Shown here: in pieces, positions 23,348 through 35,149 of the stretch
Layout of the letters: every line of letters starts with the position of its first letter
Numbering within the stretch: the stretch's first letter is position 1
Source: Prionace glauca
Lineage: Eukaryota; Chordata; Chondrichthyes; Carcharhiniformes; Carcharhinidae
NCBI GenBank assembly: GCA_037974335.1
Contig: CM075728.1
Coordinates: 112,773,476 to 112,837,475, forward strand
Length of the DNA stretch: 64,000 bases
Direction: 5' to 3'
The notes under the pieces: model-generated
Seen by the model: the letters and a program-made list of their open reading frames with translations, nothing else
Told to the model about the DNA's origin: nothing
Database searches by the model: none
Made by a program: the position numbers and the translations under genes

Positions 23348-23737
23348 GTGCAGACGGAAGTGAGTGGAATGTGACAACCCTCCATATGGTCAATGATCAA
23401 CAAAATATTTCATGGGCCTCCATCACTGTTTTAATGTAGGGGAATGCATTTTACTATTCATTTTTTTAACCTGATGCAAGGTTTCTTGGTTCAGTTTCTT
23501 TTGTAACCTTAAGACTGCACTTGTAAGATTGATCGTGAGTTGACAAAATATTTATGATCTCGCGCCATAGGATTGAGACGGTGCTATTGTAATAAATTTT
23601 AAACAATTGGGATTTTTATTAAATGCAATCGCGAGATTTAACTATGAAGAATTTCCCTACACATTAATGTTTTATTTTTATAAAGATGATAATTGTTTTG
23701 TATTTGATCACCAAATGAAGTTATTCTATTGAAGGAA
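23348..23737. other. Spacer, nothing recognised
   Basis: AT-rich unique-looking sequence between the copia-type LTR and a degraded LINE. I see no coding or repeat signal. Confidence 0.5.
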
Positions 23738-24607
23738 TGTAAGAACTAGGAGCCGGAGTAGGCCATTTGACCCTTCGAGCCTGCTCCGCCCTTCAATAAG
23801 ATCATGGCTGATCTTTTTGTGGATTTAGCTCCATTTACCCACCCGCTCACCATAACCATTGACTTCTTTACTGTTAAAAAATCTACCTTTGCCTTAAAAA
23901 CATTCAACAAAGTAGGCTCAAGTGCTTCACTGGATAGGGAATTCTACAGATTCACAATGCTTTAAGAACATAAGAACATATGGGTGAAGAACATTTGGGT
24001 GAACAAGTTCCTACTCAACTCAGACATAAATCTGCTCCCCCTTATTTTGAGGCTGTGCTCCCTAGTTCCGGTTTCACTTGCCAGTGGAAACAATTCATAT
24101 GTTTCTAGAAGATCCCCCCACCTTATTCTTCTAGGTTACAGTGAGTATTGTCCCAGTCTACTTAGTCTCTCCTCTTAAGCTAACACTTTCAACTCCGGAA
24201 TCATCCATTGTGTATCCCTTCTGCACCCCCTCCAGTGCCAGTATATCCTTTCTCAAATAAGAAGGCTAAATCTGTACACAGTACTCCAGGTTTCGTGTTA
24301 TCAGCACCTTATACAGCTAAATCATAACCTCCCTGTTTTTAAATTCCATTCTAGCAATGAAGGACAAAATTCCATTGATCCCTGAGGCACGACACTAGTC
24401 ACTGATCGTAAACCACTCTTTGCTTTCTGTTAGTTAGCCAATCCTCTATCCATTCTAATACATTGCCCGTAAGACTGTGCACCTTTATCTTATGCAGCAG
24501 CCTTTTGCGTAGCACATTGTCAAATGCCTTCTGGAAATCCAAATATGCCACATCCACTGGTTTCCCTGCAACTGAAGACATTATATGCGCTTTTTCATAT
24601 GTTTTGA
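23738..24607 (-). mobile_element. Old degraded CR1-clade LINE fragment
   Basis: The antisense tail (GTAAGAACTAGGAGCCGGAGTAGG) leads into RT on the minus strand, best at 24,399-24,614 (VDVAYLDFQKAFDNV). It is clearly more diverged than the subfamily A copies and contains a short TAAGAACATAAGAACATA insertion near 23,963. Confidence 0.75.
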
Positions 24608-24762
24608 TCATCAAGATTGAGCTTTAACTGGTGGAGAAGATGGACCAGAACAGTTGAAATGTAAATTTAACAGAGTTTTATTTTTAGCGACAAATTGATG
24701 TTATTTAAAAATATAGAAGTGTGACGTTTGCAGTAAAAATGTTAAAGCATGGAAGTTGCAAA

Positions 24763-25581
24763 TAAGAACATAAGAAACAGGAGCAGGAATAGGCCATCTA
24801 GCCCCTCGAGCCTGCCCCGCCATTCAAAAAGATCATGGCTGATCTGAAGTGGCTCAGTTCCACTTTCCCGCTTTCTCCCCATAACCCTTAATCCCCTTGC
24901 CTACCAAAAACCTATCTACCCGCGTCTTAAATATATTTAGCGAGGTAGCCTCCACCACTTCAACGGGCAGAGAATTCCAGAGATTCACCACCCTTTGAGT
25001 GAAGAAGTTCCTCCTCAACTCCATTCTAAACTCCCTTATCTTGAGGCTGTGCCCTCTAGTCCTGCTGTCCTTTCTGAGCGGGAAGAACCTCTCCACCTCT
25101 ACCCTATCCATCCCCTTTATCATCTTATACATCTCAATAAGATCCCCCCTCATCCTTCTAAACTCCAACGAGTACAAGCCCAGTCTATTCAGCTTCTCTT
25201 CATAGTTCAACCCCCTCAACTCCGGTAACAGTCTAGTGAACCTCCTCTGCACTTCCTCCAAGGCCAAAATATCCTTGCGCAAGTGCGGCGACCAAAACTG
25301 CACACAGTACTCCAGCTGCGGCCTCACCAGTGCCCTATACAGTTGCAGCAAGACCTCCCCACTTTTATATTCAATCCCCCTCGCTATGAAGGCCAGCATC
25401 CCATTTGCCTTCCTGATCACCTGCTGCACCTGTAGGCTGGGTTTTTGCGACTCATGCACAAGGACCCCGAGGTCCCTCTGCACCGTAGCATGCTGCAGCT
25501 TTTTGCCCTTTTAATAGTAGTCCCTCCTACTATTATTCCTGCCAAAGTGGATAACCTCACACTTGCCAACATTGTATTCCA
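24763..25581 (-). mobile_element. CR1 subfamily A, 5'-truncated
   Basis: From the antisense 3' tail at 24,763 to the FNVGKCE-type region. A 209-residue minus-strand frame at 24,854-25,483 covers the C-terminal part of ORF2 (RDLGVLVHESQKPSLQVQQ, LVRPQLEYCVQFW). It is young and only lightly damaged. Confidence 0.9.
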
Positions 25582-25814
25582 ATGTGGCTGGCATGGATAT
25601 GGTTCGTCAAATAACTTCCTACTGTGCCATAAAACTTTGTTTAATTCTACAATACCAAAGGAATATGTAATAAAGACATTGTATGTTTGATTAAACATCT
25701 ATGAATTGCTCCTAATCTTTCAAACTACTGGATGACCTTGTATTGTTGCTTAAGGTGAGGTTGGAAGATATTGAGCTAGAAGTTAGATCACTCAATTTTT
25801 TTAAAAAAAGTTAA

Positions 25815-25930
25815 TTATTAGTGTCGTAAGTAGACTTACATTAACACAACATTGAAGTCACTATGAAAATCTCCTAGTCGCCACATTCTGGTGCCTGTTT
25901 GGATGCACTGAGAGAGAATTAAGCATAGCC
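25815..25930 (-). mobile_element. Fragment of a tRNA-derived SINE (3' half)
   Basis: TAAGTAGACTTACATTAACAC...CACTATGAAAATCTCCTAGTCGCCACA is the reverse of the SINE tail seen at 32,950-33,055 and 48,650-48,760. The tRNA-like head is missing. Confidence 0.7.
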
Positions 25931-26969
25931 AATGCCCCCACCACCCCGCCAAACACTGCTCTTGAGTGCCGCTGGTGAAGTCTGTGCACAATAACAAGCC
26001 CTAGCAGTATTGTTTGCAAACAACATAGTACATCCAACTTGCTTTTCTGAAAGACAAAGCAGCCCCTTAAAGGGAGCGTGCATGAAAGGATTGTTGCAAG
26101 ATACATTATTGCTAAGTAAACACCAGGGTAGACAGAGCTTGTGGTGCTGGAGACATGAGTAAAATTTGGACCCATGGACCTGGTGACAGCATTATAAGAG
26201 ATTTAATGATCAACATCTATGAATCTCCTGACCATAAACATCATGCCAATCAATGAACCACCCTTCACTAGTCATCAACACCTGAAACTTAGATCTCACA
26301 CCAACTATCCGGATAGATAATCCACTTTTTCCTCTAACACACCTACCAATATTGCTTGCCTCATACTTGCCTAAATCAGTCTACCTGACTTTAAATAATA
26401 CAACTGGCAACTAAATGCTTCTTATCATAATTAAACAACAGTTGCTGCCTGCATACTCTTTTGCCCAAATTTGGTATCCTAGTGTTACATCAGTCAGTTG
26501 AGCTGTGTAACATAAGAATAGTGTCAAATTGATGTCCTCGGCACACACTGGATGGAATTTTGTGCACTCTTATCCTCTTGCAACCCTCAAGGGTCATGAA
26601 GGAAACGGCAGTGAAATGAAGGTATATAACTGTAGAACTGCTCAAGATGGTGCAACAGCAACAGATTTCAAGTTAATTCTATTTCTAGTCACAGGATTGT
26701 TTTACCCATGACACATAATGTATTATAATTTAGTTGTCCTGAGGCATTTCTCATGAAGAAGGCAAAAGGCATTCGTGCAACAATTGCTGCTTCCTTCTCA
26801 CCTTCCTGTCAATGTGGCCACTTGCTCGTTAATTTGGATTCTGGAATCTGTGATTTTCACAATTCATCCTGCTAACTCCATTCTCCATGGACCACACCAC
26901 AGACATATTAAACTAGATAATGACATATGGATGTCTGCTTTGGTTTATGGCCATTGGGTTTAACAACAT
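25931..26969. other. Spacer, nothing recognised
   Basis: No gene-like frame with splice sites and no repeat I can name. Confidence 0.4.
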
Positions 26970-27510
26970 GAATGCTGTCAGTTGGTGAGTGTGGGAGTGT
27001 AGAATTGCATGGTCGGGAGTCCTTGTGGAATCCAGTTGGTGCTGACCCAGACACAATTTTACAGTGAGGCAGTGATGGTGGGGTGGAGGGGTGAACAGGG
27101 CCTCTGCCCCCCTCCCCCCCCACCCAAAGTAAATAACAAAAAAAGGGAAAATAAAAATATTAGTCTGAACTGGTCTTCAACACTTTAAAATGGAACACCA
27201 GTAAAACGAGGAAATAATGATACTGGTCTGAACTTTCTTCATTATGGGAAGCTGACCCCTCAATGCCGAGATTGCACATTTGGTTCTCCCACAACATCTC
27301 CTACCCTCCCAGCTCTGGGACGCCAGTATCTACCTGAATTGCGGTCAGGGGACTTGGGCTCAGGTGCAATGCTGCAGTACCTCTCCTAACCACTACAGCA
27401 CTGTGTTTGGAGGAGCTGGAGAGGTTTTAGCCAATTTGATTGGCCAACAGAGCTTCAAAGCGGACTTCCTTCTGAGGCTGGACGCAAGTCATGATTGCTG
27501 TCAATCAATG
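26970..27510 (+). repeat. Unclassified dispersed repeat, copy 1
   Basis: Several blocks match the stretch at 59,420-59,960 in the same orientation: ACAATTTTACAGTG...GTGGG, GCAATGCTGCAGTACCTCTCCTAACCACTACAGCACTGTG, and GATTGGCCAA...GACTTCCTT. Both copies lie beside old LINE sequence. Class unknown. Confidence 0.5.
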
Positions 27511-27539
27511 CTCAATTGGCACCAATGTTATAAATGCTA

Positions 27540-28040
27540 TCTGAAGCCTGAAAGTTAATCAATCTTTGCTGTATATTCAGACAAACTGCTTCAGTATTTG
27601 AGGAAATGTGAATAGCACTGAACACTGTGCAATCATCAGCAAATGTCCAAGCTTCTGAATTAATGATGGAAGGACTGTCCTCAATAAAGCATTTAAAGGT
27701 GGTTGGGCATAGGACACTATCCTGGAGAACTCTTAGATCAATGTCCTGTGTTTGCCTTCTACAACTCACAATCTTCCTTTATGCTAGGTATGACTCCAGT
27801 CAGTGGAGAGTTTTGCTTTGATTCCCATTAAACTGCCCAGGGCTCTTTGATGCCACACTCAATCAGATGCTACCTTGATGTCATGGGCAGTCACTTTCAT
27901 CTCACCTTTTGAGTTTAACTACTTTGTCTGTATTTGTACCAAGGCTGTAAAGAGGCCAGGAGATTTGTGGACTTGATGGAACCCAAAGTGAGCATTATTG
28001 AGCAGGTTATTTCTCTTTCCAATGTTAGTGTCCTCAGAAT
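27540..28040 (-). mobile_element. Old LINE fragment, antisense
   Basis: The minus strand reads an RT-like stretch (FADDCTVFSAI near 27,650). The reverse complement matches the sense LINE of the same family at 28,148-30,262 in text such as TGCTGATGAT...CAGTGTTCA. Heavily decayed. Confidence 0.6.
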
Positions 28041-28735
28041 GTCTGGATTACAGACCTCTTCCACTACTATAAATACTGACATTATTCAGCATGTCCCATC
28101 ACTGGTGTTAATTATAAACAGCACTTTTGGGTCAGATGACCAAATACTGCCCCATCAGTATATGCTCAATTATCAATAAAGTTCTGGAAGGTATAATTGG
28201 CAGTGCTGTCAAGTAGCACTGATTTGGCAATAACCAGCTCATGGATATAGCAAGAACTATGGGTCTGGCAACATCCTGGGTTTAGTACAAAACATTTGTT
28301 ATCCAGAACCAGCTGTGCTTGAAGCCAAGCTGTTCCAGTGGAGCTACAACAATGGCATTTATTGGTCAATGTGAAAAATTGTCTAGTATCTTCTGTCCAC
28401 AAAAAGCAGGACAAATCCAACCTGGCCAATTGCCTTCAGCCTACTCTCAGGCATGGTCAAAGTAATAGAAAGTTCCATTGACAGTGCAAAATAGCGGCAC
28501 CTGTTTGGCAGTCGCCTGCTCATCAATTATGGATTCCACTCAAGATGTATTTGGTTCCAAGAACCCATTACAGCCATGACCCAAACAGAGAGAGGAGAGT
28601 TACGTTCCAGAGCTGAGGTGAGAGTGATCAATTGTGACATCAAGACGGTATTTGACAGAGCATGACATCAAGGCGCCCTAGCAAAATTCAAGTAAATTGA
28701 ATCAGGGGAAGGTTATCAGAGACATACCTCATGCA

Positions 28736-29380
28736 AAAGAACATAAGAACATAAGAAATAGGAGCAGGAGTAGGCCATCTAGCCCTTCGAGCCTACCCCG
28801 CCATTCAATAAGATCATGGCCGATCTGTCGTGGCTCAGTTCCACATTCCCGCCCTCTCCCCATAACCTTTAATCCCCTCTCTTATCAAAAACCCATCAAC
28901 CTGTGTCTTAAAAATATTTAGCGAGGTAGCCTCCACCACTTTAACGGGCAGAGAATTCCAGAGATTCACCATCCTTTGAGTGAAGAAGTTCCTCCTCAAC
29001 TCCGTTCTAAACCGCCCCCCCTCTATCTTGAGGCTGTGCCCCCTAGTCCTATTATCTTTTCTGAGCAGGAAGAGTCTCTCCACCTCTATCCTATCCATCC
29101 CATTCATAATCTTATATGTCTCAATGAGATCTCCCCTCATTCTTCTAAACTCTAACAAGTACAAGCCTAGTTTATTCAGCCTCTCCTCATAGCTCAACCC
29201 CCTCAACTCCAGCATCAGCCTAGTAAACCTCCTCTGCACTCCCTCCAAGGCCAAAATATCCTTGCGTAAGTGCGGCGACCAAAACTGCACACAGTACTCC
29301 AGCTGCGGCCTCACCAATGCCCTATACAGCCGCAGCAAGACCTCCTTACTTTTATATTCAATCCCCCTCGCTATGAAGAA
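28736..29380 (-). mobile_element. CR1 subfamily A, 5'-truncated, nested in an old LINE
   Basis: Antisense tail AAGAACATAAGAACATAAG at 28,736, then 3' UTR and the C-terminal part of ORF2 on the minus strand (28,835-29,461 frame: LVRPQLEYCVQFWSPHL). The host LINE text continues on both sides without an obvious target-site duplication. Confidence 0.9.
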
Positions 29381-30009
29381 GGTGAGGTTGTTGTTGGAAG
29401 CCAACCATTTTGGTCTCAGATCTTGCTGAAGGAGTTCCTCAGGGAAGGGTCTTAGGCGCAAACATTTTCAGCTGCTTCATACATGACTTTCCTTTTATCA
29501 AAAGGTATCAGGTTGAGGTGGGGTTGTTTGCTGATGATGCAGTGTTTAATCATTCAATAATTTGTAGATACGACAGCAGTCTGTGTCCATATGTAACAAG
29601 GTTTGGACAACTTTCAAGCTTGGGCTGATAAGTGGCAGGTAACATCTCCAAGTGTCAGGCTTCCCTCATGAGGATATCCAACCATCTTCATTTGCCTGGT
29701 TGAGTGCAGCTCCAACACGCAATCACCAGACTACTTAACTGATACCTCCACCACAACATTTCCTCCCTGCACCACCAATGCACAGTGACTGCAGTGTGTA
29801 ATATCTAAAAGATAGACTGCAGCATCTCACCAAGCTCCCTTTGACAGCTTCTTCCAACACTGCAACATCTAACACCAAGGTGTTCAGGGCAGCAGATGCA
29901 TGGAAACCCCACTATCTGCATGTTCCCCTCCAAGCCACATAGCATCCTGACATGAAACTATATTGCCGATCCTTCACTGACAACAGGTCAAAATGCCAGA
30001 AAACCCTGC

Positions 30010-30135
30010 TCTTTGGATAAAAGCAAAATACTATGGATTATGGAGGTCTGACAAAGATTCATCCAGACTTGACTCTATTGGGTCTATTCTCTCTTCACAG
30101 GTGCTGTCGAACCTGCTGAGATTTTTTAGCATTTT
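30010..30135 (-). repeat. Inverted copy of the dispersed repeat at 1,245
   Basis: The reverse complement gives GCTAAAAAATCTCAGCAGGTTCGACAGCACCTGTGAAGAGAG, which matches the left copy. It lies inside the old LINE. Confidence 0.6.
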
Positions 30136-30262
30136 TTGCTCCCTCCACAGTAGTGCTGTTGATGTACCTACACCACATGGACTGCCACAGTTCAAGAAGA
30201 TGGCTCAGCACCACCTTTTCAAGAGTTATTAGAAGACTCATCTTGCCAGCAATGTTTAGATC

Positions 30263-30879
30263 CTGAGGATGGATAAAAACCAAAGAACTCAGTGGGTAAG
30301 GTGGAATTTATTTAGGTTGGATAGCCATAATAGGTGGATCGGCAAGCACTTTGAATAGGTAAGTGAACAGGTGAACCAAGAAACCCCAGGGCAATGAGGC
30401 ATGCTGAGACACACTTAGTTTGGTGAATGTGTGACAAAAATGTGAGGTACATAGCTGAGCTTGTGAGTTAGGAAGCATGCTGGCAAAGCAAGTGAAGATG
30501 CTGGTGGGCAAATAGCAGAAATGGAATACACGGTGACTAGGACAGTGGAGAAGTATTCTGGACAAGTGAATGAGTAGGCAACTTAGAAACATTCAGATTG
30601 GCAAATGAATAGTCTTGCAAAGAAAAAACTTTTCAGATGACAGACTTTCACAGTTTAGTCTTCCTGCTTCAACATGAATAGAATCATTTCCAACTTTTTT
30701 TTTGCCTCATTCGTGATATTGTCATCATGTTACTAGCATTGACTTTCCAGTTGTATTTGATGACAGCTTGGGGGTCACATTTTCAAATATCAGTTACTGA
30801 AATCTGCTGACAAAACTGTGGATGAAAAATGACTTTATGGGGAATGATTCAAAGGTCTTTGGGTACAATGCCAGGAAGG
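30263..30879. other. Spacer, nothing recognised
   Basis: No coding or repeat signal identified. Confidence 0.4.
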
Positions 30880-31170
30880 GCATAGAATCCCTACAATGCA
30901 TAAGGAGGCATTTGACCCATAAAGCCAGCTGGGGCAACAATCTCACCCAGGTCCTTTCCCTGTAACCCCACATATTTGTCCTGCTAATCTCTCTGTCCAC
31001 TAAGGATCAATTTAGCATAGCCAATCAATCTGACTTGCACATCTTTGGAGTGTGGGAAGAAATCAGAGTACCCAGAGGAAAGCTGCACAGTGATCCAAAC
31101 TGGGAATAGAACCTAGGTCTCTGACGCTATGAGGCAGTAGTGCTAACCACTGTGCCACATGCCAAACTCC
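30880..31170 (-). mobile_element. HE1-type tRNA-derived SINE
   Basis: Antisense order: tail (AGAATCCCTACAATGCA), body (CTGTAACCCCACATATTTG...ACATCTTTGGAGTGTGGGA) and tRNA-like head with a box B relative (GGGAATAGAACCTAGGTC) and GTGCTAACCACTGTGCCA. Degraded. Confidence 0.75.
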
Positions 31171-31923
31171 AGCACGATGATGGGAGGAACTAAAATGTAA
31201 GAAGGAGCTTGTCGCTATTGATATAGACTGAAACCATTTTTGGGGAAGAATCTGCTATTTAGATAAACAAAAATTCAACAAATCTAAACCCAATAATTGA
31301 AGTTCCATCCTCGCACTCCAGAATGAATTTACGGTCTCTCACATAGCCAGGCGTCTCGGAATCAGAGACCCCGTTATAACATTGTAGCTAATGGGTGGTG
31401 CTCTGTAAGCAGTCAAAATTCTATTTTCTAAAGGAACATAACATGACTTGGTTTTAACACCCTCGTTCTCTTAACAGGATGGGAAGGGTGCTTTTCGGAA
31501 ATTCAGTGCTTACTCGTTGGACCGAATTTTTTTTTTTACCCCTTTATTCCAATCTAATCAAGTCAGATTAAACCCAATTCAGAGTCCCAACAAGTTGGGA
31601 CATTCCCAATCCAAGCTGACAAGACAGGTCTCCTGTCATAGCACCTTATAAGGAGTATGTTGTGAGCTTAAGGTCTGAAACGATGCGGACAAACTGAGCT
31701 TGAAGGACTTCTACCCCTTTTAGGTTGGGAGTGTTGTCATTTTGTTTTAGTGGGTTTAAATTAAGTTGTTTTACCCCGGGAGAGTTTTAGACAACTGTAC
31801 ATTTCCTTATTGCAACAGTGTATCTGAATATGTTTGATGTACTTTAGGGGTGGTAGGATTCACATTGCAGTCTCCAGCCTGCCAACAGAGGGTGCGCTCG
31901 GCTTCAGGCAGCCGGCATCCGGC
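31171..31923. other. Upstream region of the IgSF gene
   Basis: Unique-looking sequence leading into a GC-richer, CpG-containing stretch from about 31,850 to 32,110. No TATA box at a suitable distance from the start codon, so the promoter may be of the initiator or CpG type. Confidence 0.4.
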
Positions 31924-31934
31924 GAAAGTGAAAG
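31924..31934 (+). promoter_or_regulatory. ISRE/IRF-type element upstream of the start codon
   Basis: GAAAGTGAAAG matches the IRF-binding consensus GAAANNGAAA and also resembles the PRDI/Blimp-1 site. It lies 56 bases before the ATG at 31,990, within the GC-rich leader. This would fit interferon-responsive expression of an NK ligand. The match is seen in sequence; the function is inferred. Confidence 0.45.
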
Positions 31935-31989
31935 TCGGGGTGGGGGAGGAAGGGAGACGCTTCCTGCTTCTGGGGCCGAGACAGAGAGA

Positions 31990-32065
31990 ATGGAGGTTAT
32001 GGGCCGGATCGGGAACCTGTGGCCACCCTTGCTGGCAGTGCTGGTGACTCTGGCACCGCTTTCAG
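31990..32065 (+). CDS. NCR3LG1: Exon 1: signal peptide
   Basis: The ATG at 31,990 has a good context (A at -3, G at +4). It opens 25 codons with a short polar start (MEVMGRIGN), a hydrophobic core (PPLLAVLVTLAPLS) and a phase-1 end, followed by the donor GTAAAG. Joining to exon 2 makes a split Glu codon, giving APLS-EQGDL at the mature start. The frame is open further left to an upstream in-frame ATG, but those codons are proline/glycine/serine-rich and the sequence after 31,990 is the only one with a secretory profile. Met4 is an alternative start. The protein would enter the endoplasmic reticulum and reach the cell surface or be secreted. Confidence 0.75.
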
Positions 32066-32779
32066 GTAAAGGAGCAGACGGGCGCTCTTTCCGCCGGTTG
32101 CAAGCTGGGATCGTATTTTGACTGTGGATTTTCCGGGAGTTTGAAGTGATATTGGAACAGAGCCAACCCTCCCCACGGCCTGTTACCTTTTGGAATGCAA
32201 GTTTTAAAAAAAGTACATTAATTATTCCCGACTTCCACTTAATTTTGTTACTTGAGTTGAAATTATATGGAATTTAACAATATATTTTGTTACTGCGCCC
32301 AAACGTTAACTGCCTAGGGGTCAGTTTGGCAGATGGGTAGTGTCTGAAAGTCCTATCTGGTGTCCCTGGGCGAGCAGTGGGTGATGATGTGGTGCCCCAG
32401 TGGTTGGACCAGGTGGCATTGGCTAACTCAGCACAGCCTGTGTCAGCACAGGGCCACATAGATGGAAGGCAAACAAGTTAACAAATTGATTTCTTTCCCT
32501 TCTTTTAATTTTCTCATTAATTTTTCTCACCAAACTATTTAGCCTTGTGAGGCTCAGCATTTGCTTGTGAAAGTCCCGAATTTCACCAGGTAAAGCTGTA
32601 CAGATACAGTTCCACTTCCAATCAGGTAAAAAACATGCACCAGCCACAGGCCTGTTGCTATTTACCTTTTGGAACATAGGAATGAAAATATACCATTCAG
32701 CCTTTATTCTATTTTGGGATTCAGTCAGCTCTTGGCTTATTTGGATTTTAACTCCATATTGCTGCCTTGGCTAACTCAC

Positions 32780-33060
32780 AAAAGGCAACACAATTACTGC
32801 CCCCCCAACAGCCAGGGCCCCAGGTTCGATTCCCGAATCTGTATATTCTCCCCATGTCTGTGTGGGCTTCCTCATCGTGCTCTGGTTTCCTCCCCACAGT
32901 CCAAAAGACAGGCTGGTTAGATTCATTGGCCATGCTAAATTCTCCCTCAGTGAACCCGAACAGGTGCCGGAGTGTGGCGACTAAGGGATTTTCACAGTGA
33001 CTTCATTGCTGTGTTAATGTAAGCCTACTTGTGACATTAATAAATAAACTTAAACTTTAA
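32780..33060 (+). mobile_element. tRNA-derived SINE with TAATGTAAGCCTACTTGTGAC tail
   Basis: The box B region (CCAGGTTCGATTCCCG) is intact, the head before it is eroded, and the body CTCCCCATGTCTGTGTGGG...TCCACAGTCCAAA-like text is present. It ends TGTTAATGTAAGCCTACTTG...AATAAATAAACTT. Same family as 45,960, 46,462, 47,298 and 48,648. Confidence 0.8.
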
Positions 33061-33878
33061 ATCTTTTTAAAAAATTATTCTGGGTTTGCCAACTAGAAAA
33101 GTAGAATTATCTACCCTCGTGAAACTGCCATTTTTAACATCTTGGTTAGATAACGCCTCAACCTTTTAAATTCAAGGGAGTACAAACTAGGTTAGTATAG
33201 ACAATTCTGTACTTAAACCTTTTGTCTTTGTATCATTCTGATGATCTAATTGAACACCTTACAATATCAATTTACTTTCCCTGAGATTCAGCACTCAAAG
33301 CTGAACACAGTACTCCATATTGGTTTTGACTGTGGCCTACAAATGAAGCATCATGCCAAAGTAATCAGAAAACTTTCCCTCAGTAACACATTGACAATCA
33401 AAATGCTTTGTAGTCTGTCTGGTTTAATGCATGGTACTAGGACTAATCGAGGAAATAAAACTCTGCAGTTCTGCTCCTTAATCTAGAATTTAGACCTTTG
33501 AAATTCCTTTACACAATCTCAGACTGGTGGTCGGAGTGGCTTGTGTTTGGGGACATGTCTGCTTGGTATCTAGCCATATGATGGCATGGAACACGGATTT
33601 GGCGAAAGTATCCTTCCATGATTTATAATTTATCTTTACATGTACATTCAGTCCGGAGGGATTGAAGTAAACAGTTGCTGAGATGAGGATTAGATGCAAA
33701 TAATTAAGCTGTAAAATAATCACAGAACAGTTGTTGTCACTCGCCTTTGTGTAAGACAAAATAATGAATGCACTATTTTTCCTCACATCATTATATCATT
33801 TTACTTGGCTTAAGCAAAATCAAATACTCCACTACAAAGTGGAGTACATCCTGCAGCCTTTGCTGGACTAGATGCATT

Positions 33879-34830
33879 ATGAAGGGTATAGATAGAGTGA
33901 ACAGTGGGAAGCTTTTTCCCAGGTTGGGTGCGAAAATCACGAGGAGTCACGGGCTCAAGGGAAAAGGGGCGAGGTATAATTCAGATGTTAGATGGAGGTT
34001 TTTCACACAGAGGGTTGTGGGGGCCTGGAATGCACTGTCAAGTAGGGTGGCAGATACGCTAGGGTTGTTTAAGGCTTACCTAGATAGGCACATGAGCAGA
34101 CTAGAGATGGAGGGATAGAAAAGAATGATCTAGCTGAGGATCATGGGCCTCAGGACGTTCCAGGGAATTAATAGATTCCTATTGGCCATCCAACAAATTT
34201 TATGGCCTACCTGTCTCTTACATTGGAACTATTGGGGATCTTCCGTTAATGTCTGTTTAGGCTGTTGTATGTTTATTGATGTCTCTTTTTTACACCAACA
34301 GGTGATTTGGTCCACTTTGCTGGCCAACAAGGGGCATACACGTGGTGGGTCATGCGGGGGCTGCTCTTGGATGTTGCTTCAAGAGTTGCCTAGTGCTCCA
34401 CGTCGTTTGTGTACGCTTAAGCTGGACTAATTGACGGGCAACACGACAGCTCAGTGACGATCACTGTTTGTTGTGCAGTTACAGGGACCCAGGTCGGATC
34501 TCCGGCTTGGGTCGGTGTCTGTGGGAGTTTGCACATTCTCCCCGTGCTTGCATGGGTTTTCTCCGGGTGCTCCGGTTTCCTCCCACACTCCAAAAATGTG
34601 CTTTTCGGCTGATTGGTGTTAAATTGTCCCTAAATTGGATCTCCCTTAATCTAGCGCACATATAATTCCCTAAAGTTGCACCTCTTTATTGTGGAGTCCA
34701 TGAGATGTAGACAGAAGTTGTAGGTGGAAGATGGATTGGAATGAGGCACTCGCTGAGTGATAAAATGGGCGGCACTGGCTTGTAGGGCTGAAGGGCCTGT
34801 TTCCTGTGCTGTGTTGTTCTTTGTCTTTGC
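33879..34830 (+). mobile_element. CR1 subfamily D 3' part with embedded SINE-like segment
   Basis: Starts in the C-terminal ORF2 region (GAAGGGTATAGATAGAGTGAACAG, frame at 33,768-34,118: HGLKGKGARYNSD, FFTQRVVGAWNAL). It continues through the 3' UTR with the HE1-like segment at about 34,434-34,655 and ends GGGCCTGTTTCCTGTGCTGTGTTGTTCTTTG. About 100 bases of other sequence (34,660-34,765) interrupt the 3' end. The architecture matches 14,620-15,200. Confidence 0.8.
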
Positions 34831-35149
34831 TTTTGCCTCTCTGTGAAGGGAAAGCCTGGAAGTTCCCTTGTCATGTGATCTGGACTTGCCAATGCCAGGT
34901 GCAATTTTTGCCAGATGTTTATTGAATTCCATTCATTTCTTATTGTCTACTGTCTGTTGGGAAAGCAACCACTTTTCGCATTTAAGCACCACATCTTTAT
35001 GTATTTTGGCAAATATCTGTCACCAAGAATTCTGCTCAGAATTATTGTAAATATATTAAAACAGGGTATCTTGTGCACCGTTACCTCTGGAGTTACTCCA
35101 TCTATTCTGGGCACAATCTTTTCCTCATCTATATGTTGCCTAAGCAATG

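Larger units (their letters stand above)
28148..30262 (+). mobile_element. Old LINE, sense copy with rearranged start and nested CR1
   Basis: RT text appears around 28,390-28,735 (AAAAAGCAGGACAAATCCAACC, GACATCAAGACGGTATTTGACAG) and resumes at 29,381 with GGAGTTCCTCAGGGAAGGGTC and TTTGCTGATGATGCAGTG (the PQG and ADD motifs). It runs to a 3' region ending near 30,262. A small piece (28,148-28,243) is repeated out of order in front. A subfamily A CR1 (28,736-29,380) and a dispersed repeat (30,010-30,135) interrupt it. The clade is not certain. Confidence 0.6.

Noticed and set aside
31834-31989. Upstream in-frame codons as part of the IgSF protein
   Set aside because: No hydrophobic signal and low-complexity Gly/Ser/Glu-rich content. 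The ATG at 31,990 with a clear signal core and good context is preferred.
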